The notes below the pieces were generated by a model. That model had not been told where the DNA came from. It made no database searches and saw only the letters and a program-made list of their open reading frames with translations. Shown piece by piece: positions 16,181 through 24,788 of a stretch of DNA of 46,980 nucleotides. The stretch is from Collinsella sp. Lineage in GTDB: Bacteria > Actinomycetota > Coriobacteriia > Coriobacteriales > Coriobacteriaceae. The stretch is taken from the NCBI GenBank assembly GCA_019425005.1, contig JAHYYK010000013.1:1-46980 (forward strand), given 5' to 3'. Every line of letters starts with the position of its first letter. The first letter of the stretch is position 1. Made by a program: the position numbers and the translations under genes.

Positions 16181-17584
16181 GTGAACCGCACCAAAATCGC
16201 GCAGCTCTATACGCACGCCGAGTCGCTCGGTGGCCAGACCGTCACCGTCGCCGGCTGGGTCAAGTCCGTCCGCGACATGAAAAACTTTGGCTTTGTTACG
16301 CTCAACGACGGCAGTTGCTTCCGCGACCTGCAGGTCGTCATGAACCGCGAGGCGCTCGACAACTACGACGAGATCGCCCATCAGAACGTCTCGGCCGCAC
16401 TCATTTGCACCGGCACCGTCAAGCTGACGCCCGATGCGCCCCAGCCTTTCGAGCTTTCTGCCACTTCCATCGAGGTCGAGGGCGTCAGCGCCCCGGATTA
16501 CCCGCTGCAGAAGAAGCGCGCGACCGTCGAGTTCCTGCGCACCCAGCAGCACCTGCGCCCGCGCACCAACCTGTTCCGCGCCGTGTTCCGCATCCGCTCT
16601 GTCGCGGCTGCAGCCATCCACCGCTTCTTCCAGGAGCAGGGCTTTGTCTACGTCAACACCCCCATCATCACCACGAGTGACTGCGAGGGCGCCGGCGAGA
16701 TGTTCCGCGTGACCACGCTCGACCCCAAAAATCCGCCCCTCACCGAGTCCGGCGAGGTCGACTGGAGCCAGGACTTCTTTGGCAAGCATGCGAGCCTCAC
16801 CGTGTCCGGCCAGCTCAACGCCGAGAACTTTGCCATGGCCTTTGGCGATGTGTATACCTTTGGCCCCACCTTCCGCGCCGAAAACTCCAACACCACGCGC
16901 CACGCCGCCGAGTTTTGGATGATCGAGCCCGAGATGGCCTTTGCCGATCTGAACGACTACATGGATAACGCCGAGGCCATGCTCAAGTACGTCCTCAAGG
17001 ACGTTATGGCCACCTGCCCCGATGAGCTCAACATGCTCAACAAGTTTGTGGACAAGGGCCTGATCGAGCGCCTGGACCACGTGGCAAACTCTGACTTTGC
17101 CCGCGTTACCTACACCGAGGCCATCGAGATCCTGGAGCAGGCAGTCGCCGCGGGTCACCAGTTTGATTACCCCGTCAGCTGGGGCATCGACCTGCAGACC
17201 GAGCACGAGCGCTTCCTGACCGAGGAGCACTTTAAGCGCCCGACCTTCGTAACCGACTACCCGGCCGAGATCAAGGCCTTCTACATGCGCATGAACGACG
17301 ACGGCAAGACCGTCGCCGCCGCCGACTGCCTGGTGCCGGGCATCGGCGAGATCATCGGTGGCTCCCAGCGCGAGGAGCGCCTGGACCTGCTCGAGGCCCG
17401 CATCAAGGACCTGGGTATGAATCCCGAGCAGTACAAGTACTATCTGGACCTGCGCCGCTATGGTTCCTGCAAGCACGCCGGCTACGGCTTGGGCTTCGAG
17501 CGCATGGTGATGTACCTCACGGGCGTGGGCAACATCCGCGACGTCCTGCCGCACCCGCGCACCGTGGGCAACGCCGACTTCTAA
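16181..17584 (+). CDS. asnS: asparagine--tRNA ligase
   Basis: Class II aminoacyl-tRNA synthetase that charges tRNA-Asn. With the GTG start the protein has 467 residues, matching the family length. The N-terminal OB fold (TVAGWVKSVRDMKNFGFVTLNDG) is followed by class II motif 2 (FGPTFRAENSNTTRHAAEFWM) and motif 3 (GLGFERMVMYLTGVGNIRDV). These are quoted in part: FRAENSNT, GLGFERMVMYLTG. GGGAGGA lies just before the GTG; an in-frame ATG four codons upstream overlaps that site and has no Shine-Dalgarno of its own. It is monocistronic with its own terminator. Confidence 0.95.
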   Translation: MNRTKIAQLYTHAESLGGQTVTVAGWVKSVRDMKNFGFVTLNDGSCFRDLQVVMNREALDNYDEIAHQNVSAALICTGTVKLTPDAPQPFELSATSIEVEGVSAPDYPLQKKRATVEFLRTQQHLRPRTNLFRAVFRIRSVAAAAIHRFFQEQGFVYVNTPIITTSDCEGAGEMFRVTTLDPKNPPLTESGEVDWSQDFFGKHASLTVSGQLNAENFAMAFGDVYTFGPTFRAENSNTTRHAAEFWMIEPEMAFADLNDYMDNAEAMLKYVLKDVMATCPDELNMLNKFVDKGLIERLDHVANSDFARVTYTEAIEILEQAVAAGHQFDYPVSWGIDLQTEHERFLTEEHFKRPTFVTDYPAEIKAFYMRMNDDGKTVAAADCLVPGIGEIIGGSQREERLDLLEARIKDLGMNPEQYKYYLDLRRYGSCKHAGYGLGFERMVMYLTGVGNIRDVLPHPRTVGNADF

Positions 17585-17625
17585 TCGCCACAGCGCCACC
17601 AAACGCGTTCCAGCGCATCACGCCA

Positions 17626-17657
17626 GCGCCTCTCGGCAAGCCGAGGGGCGCTTTTTT
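17626..17657 (+). terminator. intrinsic terminator of asnS
   Basis: Stem GCGCCTCTCGG / CCGAGGGGCGC (one wobble) with a CAAG loop and six T residues, 41 bases past the stop codon. Confidence 0.9.
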
Positions 17658-17833
17658 CAACAGCATCCGTCAAGCTTTTGGCAAGTTTTTGGTCAGTTGG
17701 GCAGGGCTGTTGAAAACTCGACCCGCCGCTTGCCGACGGCCACCGACCGCCCAGAGTGCTCTGCGCCCCTGGGAAAGCCCCGCGTCCTAGGCTCCATACC
17801 GTCGCCACCCAAAACGGAAAGGACGTGGGCGCC

Positions 17834-18619
17834 ATGACCGAAACCGCTGTTGAAACTTACGAGACCACGACGAGGGGCGCCGCCTCGATGGCAGCCTATC
17901 GCGCCGTTCGCATCCTGCAACTATTAAGCGAAAACACCGGCGAGGACAAGGCCATGCCTTCCGATGAGTTGATCCGGCGCCTCGCCCATCCCGACGACCC
18001 CGCCCGCATGCCCATCTCGGCGGCGCGGCGCAGCATCTACACCGCCATCTCCGCACTTCGCCATGCCGGATACGAAATTGAGTACAAGCGCGGCGTGGGC
18101 TATCGACTCTTGACCCGTCCGCTCACCGACGAAGAGATCATCCGGCTCCACGGCATGGTCATGCGCAACCGCTCCACGCCCATCGCCATTCGAAAGAGCA
18201 TGGCGCAGCACCTGGTCGCCATGGCGAGTGCCGACGTTCGCGGCTACCTCGATGCACCCGAGCCTGCTCCAAGCGCAGGCGACAAATCCACCAAGGCCAC
18301 ACGCACGCCCGTCAAGCGCATCGATGCCTGCGAGCTCATCGAGCAGGCCATCGACCACGGAACCACGGTGAGTTTTGATATTTCGAGTGTCACGGCACGC
18401 GGAGAGGTCGAAGTGGCGCGGATGACACTCCGGCCCTTTGCCATCAAGCAACGAGACGGCATCTCGTATTTGCTGGGAACGGTCTATGACGCGCGAGGCG
18501 CCGATGACACGTTGCGTACCGTAGAGATCGGCCGCATGAGAAACGTCACCACACGTCTCCTCGACGGCAAGAAGCTCTTCGCCGCCCTGGACGAGGACGA
18601 TGCCTCCTCCGCCGCATAA
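17834..18619 (+). CDS. WYL-domain transcriptional regulator
   Basis: 261-residue regulator. An N-terminal winged helix-turn-helix (about 18-100; RAVRILQLLSEN at the start, AARRSIYTAISALRHAGYEI as the recognition region) is joined to a C-terminal WYL-type domain with RPFAIKQRDGISYLLGTVYD and RTVEIGRMRNV. Such proteins respond to nucleic acid or other ligands and regulate nearby genes or stress operons; the ligand is unknown. The start codon is the ATG ten bases after AAAGGA; an in-frame GTG three codons upstream is too close to that site. It lies just before the TrpXYZ-like transporter on the same strand and might control it, but this is not shown. Confidence 0.82.
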   Translation: MTETAVETYETTTRGAASMAAYRAVRILQLLSENTGEDKAMPSDELIRRLAHPDDPARMPISAARRSIYTAISALRHAGYEIEYKRGVGYRLLTRPLTDEEIIRLHGMVMRNRSTPIAIRKSMAQHLVAMASADVRGYLDAPEPAPSAGDKSTKATRTPVKRIDACELIEQAIDHGTTVSFDISSVTARGEVEVARMTLRPFAIKQRDGISYLLGTVYDARGADDTLRTVEIGRMRNVTTRLLDGKKLFAALDEDDASSAA

Positions 18620-18689
18620 GACCCTCCGCCGCCCATTCGACTACCCGTACCGCCCATCCGATTCTGTATTAAAAAACCCGCCAGGCTGT

Positions 18690-18717
18690 TGTAAAAACGG
18701 ACAACGGCGTTACTATA
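18690..18717 (+). promoter_or_regulatory. candidate promoter of the ABC transporter operon
   Basis: TTGTAA and TACTAT are separated by 16 bases, about 60 bases ahead of the substrate-binding-protein gene. A TGCAC/GTGCA hairpin follows in the leader (18726-18745). Confidence 0.5.
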
Positions 18718-18779
18718 GTCCCACTTGCACTTTTTCCTAGTGCAGTGTTTCCAGCCATTTTTATTCTGGGGGTAATGAT

Positions 18780-19760
18780 ATGAAGGACATCACCATCAGC
18801 CGCAGGAGCCTTCTTGTCTCCGCCGGCCTGCTCGCGCTCGCCCCGCTCGCCGGATGCGGTGGCAACTCTGGTTCCGGCTCCGCTGCCGCCGATTCCGACT
18901 ACACCATCGGCGTTCTGCAGCTCACCGAGCACTCCGCGCTCGATGCCGCCAACGACGGCTTCGTCAAGGCCATCAAGAAGAGTGGCCTTAAGGTCAAGAT
19001 CGACCAGAAGAACGCCCAGAACGACCAGTCCACGTGTAAGTCCATTGCCGACAAGTTCGTAGGCGACGGCGTCGACCTGATCTATGCCATCGCTACGCCC
19101 GCCGCGCAGGCTGCCGCCGGCGCCACGGCCGATATCCCCATCGTTGGCTGCGCCATCACCGACTACGCCGCTTCCGGCCTGGTCCAGGACAACGACAAGC
19201 CCGGCACCAACGTCACGGGCGCTTCCGACCTCACCCCGGTCGCCGAGCAGCTCGAGATGATGCAGAAGGTCCTGCCCGACGTTAAGAAGGTCGGCCTCCT
19301 CTACTGCACCGCCGAGTCCAACTCTGACGTCCAGATCAAGGCAGCCAAGAAGGAGCTCGACAAGCTGGGCCTGGAGTACACCGACTTCACCGTTTCGAGC
19401 TCCAACGAGATCCAGTCCGTCGTCGAGTCTGCCGTGGGCAAGGTCGACGCGCTCTACTCCCCCACCGACAACACCATCGCCGCGGGTGCTTCGCAGGTCG
19501 GCCAGATCTGCAAGGAGAACAAGCTCCCCTTCGTTACCGGCGAGGAGGGCATGTGCAAGGCCGGCGGCCTATTCACCCTCTCCATCAACTATGAGGACCT
19601 GGGCTACGCTGCAGGCGAGATGGCCGTTAAGGTCCTGAAGGGCGAGGCTAAGCCCGAGGATATGGCTATCGAGCACCTCTCGAGCAAGGACCTGGTCGTC
19701 GTCAAGAACGACGAGATGGCCGAGGCGCTGGGCATCGACCTCTCCGCTCTGGACGAGTAG
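18780..19760 (+). CDS. ABC transporter substrate-binding lipoprotein, TrpX-like
   Basis: Extracytoplasmic binding protein of 326 residues anchored as a lipoprotein: a twin-arginine-free signal with hydrophobic core and lipobox LAGC (C26), then a Gly/Ser linker. The mature part shows the ABC_sub_bind fold (TIGVLQLTEHSALDAANDGF, IYAIATPAAQAAA, KKVGLLYC). This family includes TrpX, which binds tryptophan in streptococci; others bind tyrosine or unknown ligands, so the substrate is open. It is the first gene of a transporter with the permease and ATPase downstream. The 200-base gap after it, with a large palindrome, could lower downstream expression. Confidence 0.88.
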   Translation: MKDITISRRSLLVSAGLLALAPLAGCGGNSGSGSAAADSDYTIGVLQLTEHSALDAANDGFVKAIKKSGLKVKIDQKNAQNDQSTCKSIADKFVGDGVDLIYAIATPAAQAAAGATADIPIVGCAITDYAASGLVQDNDKPGTNVTGASDLTPVAEQLEMMQKVLPDVKKVGLLYCTAESNSDVQIKAAKKELDKLGLEYTDFTVSSSNEIQSVVESAVGKVDALYSPTDNTIAAGASQVGQICKENKLPFVTGEEGMCKAGGLFTLSINYEDLGYAAGEMAVKVLKGEAKPEDMAIEHLSSKDLVVVKNDEMAEALGIDLSALDE

Positions 19761-19817
19761 CACCATGCGCCGTAACGCATCTAGGGTTCGTTCTCGCGCC
19801 ATAGCTGCGTTATTTAA

Positions 19818-19874
19818 TATCTGAGCCATTGGGGCGAACGTCATAGACCGGCGTTCGCCCCAATGGCTCAGATA
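19818..19874. repeat. palindrome with 23-bp perfect arms inside the ABC operon
   Basis: TATCTGAGCCATTGGGGCGAACG at 19818-19840 is exactly complementary to 19852-19874 (first 20 bases: TATCTGAGCCATTGGGGCGA), with an 11-base loop. It has no T run. It lies between the substrate-binding-protein gene and the permease gene and may stabilise the 3' end of the first message. Confidence 0.85.
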
Positions 19875-19963
19875 TAACAAAACGTTTGCCTGCCGTTCTT
19901 ATATTCATTGTTACCGCTATTATGGAAAATCACGTGTCCACCCTATCCTAGGAGGTATGAAGC

Positions 19964-20887
19964 ATGCTCATTGCATTGCAGGGCGCCGTTTCGCAGGGCG
20001 TCCTCTGGGGCATCATGGTGCTCGGCGTGTTTATCACGTTCCGCCTGCTCGACATCCCCGATATGACCTGCGACGGCAGCTTTGCCCTCGGCGGCTGCGT
20101 CTGTGCCGTGCTCATCGTCAATAACAACGTCGACCCGCTGCTCGCCGTGTTGGCCGGCATGTGCGCCGGCGCCATCGCGGGCGCGGTCACGGGCATCTTG
20201 ACCACCGTTTTTGAGATTCCTGCAATCCTCGCCGGAATCCTTACGCAGATCAGCCTGTGGTCCATCAACCTGCGCATCATGGGCAAATCCAACACGCCCA
20301 TCCTTGCCAAGGGCACCATCTTCTCATCCGTCAGCCATATGACGGGCCTGCCGCAGTCCACCGTTGCCATTATCTTGGGCATCTTGCTCGCCGTGGCTAT
20401 CGTTGCCATCCTGTACTGGTTCTTTGGCACCGAGATTGGCTCGGCGCTGCGTGCCACCGGCAACAACGAGTACATGATCCGCGCCCTGGGCGTTAACACC
20501 AACACCACCAAGATGATCGCCCTCGTGCTCTCCAACGCCCTCATTGGCCTTTCGGGTGCGCTCATCTGCCAGAGCCAGAAGTATGCCGACATTGGCATGG
20601 GTACCGGCGCCATCGTTATCGGTCTTGCCGCCATCGTCATCGGCGAGGTGCTCGGCCGCCTGCTGCCCGGCGGTCTCACGCAGTTCTCCGTCCGTCTGGC
20701 CTCCGCCGTCTTTGGCTCCGTGGTGTACTTCCTCATCCGCGCCATCGTGCTGCAACTGGGCATGGACGCCAACGACATGAAGCTGCTCTCCGCCGTGATC
20801 GTCGCCGTGGCCCTGTGCGTGCCCGTGGTTTGGGAGCGCTATAAGCTCCGCAGCTCCTACACGAAGGGAGATGAGGCAGATGCTTAA
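19964..20887 (+). CDS. ABC transporter permease, TrpY-like
   Basis: Integral membrane subunit of 307 residues of the BPD_transp_2 type, with about eight or nine hydrophobic segments and the conserved DMTCDGSFALGG near residue 30. The long cytoplasmic loop around ALRATGNNEYMIRALGVN fits the coupling region. AGGAGG stands eight bases before the ATG. The gene ends eight bases inside the ATPase gene, so the two are translationally coupled. The transported ligand depends on the upstream binding protein. Confidence 0.9.
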   Translation: MLIALQGAVSQGVLWGIMVLGVFITFRLLDIPDMTCDGSFALGGCVCAVLIVNNNVDPLLAVLAGMCAGAIAGAVTGILTTVFEIPAILAGILTQISLWSINLRIMGKSNTPILAKGTIFSSVSHMTGLPQSTVAIILGILLAVAIVAILYWFFGTEIGSALRATGNNEYMIRALGVNTNTTKMIALVLSNALIGLSGALICQSQKYADIGMGTGAIVIGLAAIVIGEVLGRLLPGGLTQFSVRLASAVFGSVVYFLIRAIVLQLGMDANDMKLLSAVIVAVALCVPVVWERYKLRSSYTKGDEADA

Positions 20888-21674
20888 GCTCTCGCACGTC
20901 AAGAAGACCTTTAACAAGGGCACCGTCACCGAGAAGCGCGCGCTCACCGGCGTCGACCTCACCCTCAACGATGGCGACTTTGTAACCGTGATTGGCGGCA
21001 ACGGCGCCGGCAAGTCCACGCTGCTCAATATGATCGCCGGCGTGTATCCGCTTGATTCGGGTGTTATTGAGCTCGACGGCACCGACATCTCGCGTCTGAG
21101 CGAGTCGCAGCGCGCCAAGTACCTGGGCCGCGTGTTCCAGGATCCCATGCGCGGCACCGCAGCCGACATGCAGATTGCCGAGAACTTGGCCCTCGCCAAG
21201 CGTCGCGGCCAGCGTCGCGGCCTTTCGTGGGGCGTCACCAAGGCCGAGAAGGACGAGTACGTTGAGTTGCTCAAGCGCCTGGACCTCGGTCTGGACACGC
21301 GCCTCAACGCCAAGGTCGGCCTGCTTTCGGGTGGCCAGCGCCAGGCACTCACGCTGCTCATGGCCACGCTCACCAAGCCGCGCTTGCTGCTGCTCGACGA
21401 GCACACCGCGGCACTCGACCCCAAGACCGCCTCTAAGGTGCTCAATCTGACCGAGGAGATTGTCGACGAGAACCACCTGACCACGCTCATGGTCACGCAC
21501 AACATGAATGACGCCATCCGTCTGGGCAATCGCCTGATCATGATGCACGAGGGCCACGTTATCTACGACGTGGCGGGCGACGAGAAGAAGTCGCTCACCG
21601 TCGCCGACCTGCTGCAGAAGTTCGAGGAGGTCTCGGGCGGCGAGCTCGCCAACGACCGCATGCTGCTGAGCTAA
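20880..21674 (+). CDS. ABC transporter ATP-binding protein, TrpZ-like
   Basis: Cytoplasmic ATPase that powers the upstream permease; 264 residues from the preferred start. Walker A is GGNGAGKST, the signature LSGGQRQALTL, Walker B LLLLDEHTAALD, and the switch histidine MVTHN. The Q-loop region reads VFQDPMRGTAADM, typical of this transporter class. I choose MLKLSHVKK, nine bases after GAAGGGAG, over an ATG three codons upstream that abuts the ribosome binding site. A family-1 palindrome begins within the stop codon. Confidence 0.92.
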   Translation: MLKLSHVKKTFNKGTVTEKRALTGVDLTLNDGDFVTVIGGNGAGKSTLLNMIAGVYPLDSGVIELDGTDISRLSESQRAKYLGRVFQDPMRGTAADMQIAENLALAKRRGQRRGLSWGVTKAEKDEYVELLKRLDLGLDTRLNAKVGLLSGGQRQALTLLMATLTKPRLLLLDEHTAALDPKTASKVLNLTEEIVDENHLTTLMVTHNMNDAIRLGNRLIMMHEGHVIYDVAGDEKKSLTVADLLQKFEEVSGGELANDRMLLS

Positions 21675-21713
21675 AACCTGCCAATAAGGGACAGGTTTAT
21701 TTTGGCAGGTTTT
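21673..21713. repeat. intergenic palindrome, GGGACAGG family variant
   Basis: AAAACCTGCCAA...TTGGCAGGTTTT around a core with GGGACAGG. It resembles the copies at 22776, 25504, 27517 and 29227 in layout but with divergent arms. It may act as the terminator of the ABC operon, because T-rich sequence ends the right arm. Confidence 0.7.
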
Positions 21714-21728
21714 ATCTGCGCAAACGTC

Positions 21729-21768
21729 AAAACCGCCGCAAAGGAACAGATACCTTTGCGACGGTTTT
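21729..21768. repeat. intergenic palindrome, GGGACAGG family variant
   Basis: AAAACCGCCGCAAAGG...CCTTTGCGACGGTTTT, second copy 16 bases after the previous one. Arms and core match the dispersed family with changes on both sides that keep pairing. Confidence 0.75.
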
Positions 21769-21831
21769 CGCATATCATGTCGATAATCCAGCGTCAGCAG
21801 GAACCACTGGTTAAGAACTAAGGAAACTGCC

Positions 21832-21995
21832 ATGAGAAGACTCCTTCCCCGTCTTGCTTGACCGCCGCACTCCTTGCCGGCGTGCTCGCCGGCGGCCCAG
21901 CTTACGCCACCGCGGCCACCCCATCTCAAGTTATCGGCCCGTCCGATGTGATCGGACGGGCTTTTTGGTGGGTATCATGGTTGAATGATCATTAG
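21832..21995 (+). pseudogene. frameshifted remnant of a small secreted protein gene
   Basis: A good ribosome binding site (AAGGAAACTGCC before ATG) starts MRRLLPRLA and then a stop. In the next frame the reading continues TAALLAGVLAGGPAYA followed by TAATPSQ, which completes a classical Sec signal peptide with an AYA cleavage motif. One base lost near 21858 would explain the break. After TPSQ the frame runs into the terminator hairpin, so the mature part is missing. It ends within the Shine-Dalgarno of the MscS gene. It may be a relic of a secreted protein; an intact product is not possible without frameshifting. Confidence 0.5.
21938..21966 (+). terminator. intrinsic terminator
   Basis: Perfect ten-base stem CCCGTCCGAT / ATCGGACGGG with a GTG loop and TTTTT. 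It ends transcription before the MscS gene. Confidence 0.92.
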
Positions 21996-22009
21996 GAGGT
22001 TTTCCCTAC

Positions 22010-22777
22010 ATGGAATTGTTTGAACCGATTCTTCATTTCTTTGAGCAGCGCTGGGTCCACAACATCATCTGGGCCGTCATCTTGGTAATAGTCACCGCCA
22101 TCGCCGCCAAGGTGGCATCCAAGACCCTGCGCCACCTACTCAACCGAGACGACAACCCGCTTCCCGCATCGAGCATCTTCATCAACATCGCGCGTGCCGT
22201 CATTTGGATGATCGGCGGCAGCTTTATCCTCGACAACTGCTTTGGCATTAACGCAAACGCGCTCGTCGCCGCTCTTGGCGTCGGCGGCATCGCCATCTCG
22301 CTCGGCTTTCAGGACACGCTATCAAACCTTATCGGCGGCATGCAAGTGACCTTTATGGGCATCATCAAGCCCGGCGACAATATCGAGGTCGGCGGCGTGT
22401 CGGGCGTGGTCCAGGACATCACTTGGCGCCACACGACCATCGAGGACGCCTGCGGACAGACCATCATCGTCCCCAACTCCAACATCTCCAAGAACACACT
22501 CGTGCACCTCATGCCCTTTGGACGCGTTGTCGTTCCCGTCGCGGTGAAGGACACGTCAAAGTGGGACTCGCTCGATGCGCTGGCAGACGAGCTCGCCTGT
22601 GCCACCAAGGTCGCCGTTTCACCCATCTCGGGCTTTGACAAGGAACCCTACGTGCTCTTTAGCGAGATCGGCGACTTTGGCATTAAGGGTAAGATCATCT
22701 TTATCGTCAGTGACGACAGCACCACCTTTACGGCAGCCGACGCCTGCATCCGCGCCATCGCCCCCATCATCGCCTAA
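22010..22777 (+). CDS. small-conductance mechanosensitive channel (MscS family)
   Basis: Membrane channel that opens on hypo-osmotic shock; 255 residues. Three N-terminal membrane segments end in the pore helix VAALGVGGIAISLGFQDTLSNLIGG, which has the Gly/Ala packing of MscS TM3 (shown here as ALGVGGIAISLGFQ). The beta domain follows (GDNIEVGGVSGVVQDITWRHT, IIVPNSNI). The C-terminal alpha/beta domain is short. TAGGAGG lies about ten bases before the ATG. It is transcribed alone between a terminator and a palindrome. Confidence 0.93.
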   Translation: MELFEPILHFFEQRWVHNIIWAVILVIVTAIAAKVASKTLRHLLNRDDNPLPASSIFINIARAVIWMIGGSFILDNCFGINANALVAALGVGGIAISLGFQDTLSNLIGGMQVTFMGIIKPGDNIEVGGVSGVVQDITWRHTTIEDACGQTIIVPNSNISKNTLVHLMPFGRVVVPVAVKDTSKWDSLDALADELACATKVAVSPISGFDKEPYVLFSEIGDFGIKGKIIFIVSDDSTTFTAADACIRAIAPIIA

Positions 22778-22815
22778 AACCACCGCAAAGGGGACAGGCA
22801 CCTTTGTGGTGGTTT
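22776..22815. repeat. GGGGACAGGCACC palindrome, copy 1
   Basis: AAAACCACCGCAAAGG...CCTTTGTGGTGGTTT around GGGGACAGGCACC; it starts inside the MscS stop codon. It probably also stops transcription, because the right arm ends in TTT. Confidence 0.85.
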
Positions 22816-22871
22816 CGCATCGTGGTACCATGGTTCATATCGTTGTTTAAACGACTAAGGGAGTAGACACT

Positions 22872-24788
22872 ATGGAAGAGGCCTATCGTCAAGCACGCAA
22901 GCGCGGCGAGCAGGGACGCCGTCGCGCCATTAGTCAAAGCGAGCATCCGTACCTCACGGACCTCGATAGCTTGGTCGCCCAGCTCCCCTTAGGTCAGCGA
23001 GAGAATGTCGGCCTAAGAGACATTCCGCTCGAAATGGTCGTCGGAACGGTTACCAAGGGCCGTCAGTCCGCCTTTTCGTGCAACTTCATGCCCCTGCTGC
23101 CGTTTAGCACCGAGTTCGCCCGCAAGTGGTCCAACCTCTACGACATCCAGGTGACCGAGGGCTATCGCGACCCCATCATCGTCACCGAGTTCATGCATCG
23201 GTTTTACGTCCAAGAGGGCAACAAGCGCGTCAGCGTCCTCAAATTCCTGGACGCCCCGACGGTTTCGGCCAAGATTACCCGTCTCTACCCCGGCACATGG
23301 GATTCCGTCGAAAGCCGCCTATACGGTGAGTTCTGCGCGTTTTGGCGCGTCTGCCCCCTATACGAGATCGAGTTCTCGCGTGAGGGAAGCTACGAGACAC
23401 TCGCCAAGATGCTCGGTCAGAACCTTATCGAAAAATGGCCGCAGAAAAAGGTCGACTACCTGCGCCACACCTTCTTGCTCTTTAAGCGCGCCTACCTTCG
23501 CGCGGGCGGCGATCACCTGGACATTACGCCCGCCGACGCCATGCTCGTCTACCTCAATGTGTACAACCAGGACCGCCTGCTGGATACGCCGACGGATATC
23601 GTCGTAAACCGCCTGTGCAAAATTTGGCGCGAGCTGGTCATTGCCGGCAAAAATGACGAGGACAAGGTCGATCTTGTCGAAGCGCCGAGTGTCGATGAGG
23701 AAGAGTCGCCCGCCAAGTCCACCTCCGGTGTGCTCAACTTCTTTATGGGCAAGACCGTCTATTCGGCGGCCAATCCCCTGCGCATCGCCTTTATCCATGA
23801 ATTCCCTTGTGCAACGTCGAGCTGGGACAGCCTACACGACCAAGGGCGTCAGTATCTCGACGAGCACTTTGGCGGTATCGTGCGCACCGAGGCGTTCGAG
23901 GACTGCCACGATCCGGACGTGTTCTACGCCGCCGTGGAAACGGCTGTCAAACATGGAGACAACGTCATCTTCTCGACCTCGCACCGCCTGATGGAATACA
24001 CGCTCAGGGCAGCCGTTGAGTATCCCCAGGTTCGGTTCCTTAACTGTTCTATCGGCCTTCCCCACCAAAGCGTCCGTTCGTACTTTGGCAAGATGTACGA
24101 GGCCAAGTTCCTCCTGGGCGCCCTTGCGGCTAGCATGGCGGACAACCATCGCATCGGTTACCACGCGTCGGTCTTCGCGTCGGGCGCACTTAGCGAGATC
24201 AACGCCTTTGCGATTGGTGCCTCGCTGCTCGACCCCCGCGCGCAAATTATCCTGACCTGGGGCGATGTGCCCGCCGGAGGCCTTGCCGAGGCCATGTGCC
24301 GCGAAGGTGTGAGCGTCATGACCGGCGTCGACATGTCAAAGTCGCTCGAAGATCCCACGGCTTACGGACTTCACCGCCTGATCGATGGCAAGGTTGCCGG
24401 CATTGCCATGCCGGTATGGAACTGGGGCCGATACTACGAGCTTATCGTGCGGAGCCTACTGCATGGCACCTGGGACGAGACCAGTAACGACAGCCAGGTT
24501 CGCGCCGTCAACTACTGGTATGGCATGAGCTCGGGCGTTATCGACATTCGCTACGCTCCGGGCCTGCCCTATCAGACGCGTAAGCTTGTTCAGCTCCTCC
24601 GCAATGGCATCGTCGAGGGCTCCATCAATCCATTTGGCGGCGAGCTCCATAGCCAAGACGGTGTGGTGCAGATCGAGGGCTTTCCCCCACTGCCGAGCAC
24701 GCAAATCGTCGAGATGGACTGGCTGGCCGACAACGTGGTGGGCACTATTCCGCAGCTCGACGATGAGCCGGGAGTTACCGCCCTATGA
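22872..24788 (+). CDS. cytosolic ParB-like domain / BMP-family ligand-binding fusion
   Basis: 638 residues without signal peptide or membrane segment. The N-terminal half contains a ParB/sulfiredoxin-like core (about 95-140): DPIIVTEFMHRFYVQEGNKR, where EGNKRVSVLK (115-124) is the conserved ParB box-like element. A linker of about 150 residues, partly helical, follows. From about 301 the protein is a BMP/PnrA-type periplasmic-binding fold (NPLRIAFIHEF, FLNCSIG, KFLLGALAASMADNHRIGYHA). PnrA-type domains bind nucleosides and are normally exported lipoproteins; here the domain is intracellular. It overlaps the phosphoesterase gene by ATGA, so both act together. A nucleoside- or nucleotide-sensing role is inferred. 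Confidence 0.75.
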   Translation: MEEAYRQARKRGEQGRRRAISQSEHPYLTDLDSLVAQLPLGQRENVGLRDIPLEMVVGTVTKGRQSAFSCNFMPLLPFSTEFARKWSNLYDIQVTEGYRDPIIVTEFMHRFYVQEGNKRVSVLKFLDAPTVSAKITRLYPGTWDSVESRLYGEFCAFWRVCPLYEIEFSREGSYETLAKMLGQNLIEKWPQKKVDYLRHTFLLFKRAYLRAGGDHLDITPADAMLVYLNVYNQDRLLDTPTDIVVNRLCKIWRELVIAGKNDEDKVDLVEAPSVDEEESPAKSTSGVLNFFMGKTVYSAANPLRIAFIHEFPCATSSWDSLHDQGRQYLDEHFGGIVRTEAFEDCHDPDVFYAAVETAVKHGDNVIFSTSHRLMEYTLRAAVEYPQVRFLNCSIGLPHQSVRSYFGKMYEAKFLLGALAASMADNHRIGYHASVFASGALSEINAFAIGASLLDPRAQIILTWGDVPAGGLAEAMCREGVSVMTGVDMSKSLEDPTAYGLHRLIDGKVAGIAMPVWNWGRYYELIVRSLLHGTWDETSNDSQVRAVNYWYGMSSGVIDIRYAPGLPYQTRKLVQLLRNGIVEGSINPFGGELHSQDGVVQIEGFPPLPSTQIVEMDWLADNVVGTIPQLDDEPGVTAL

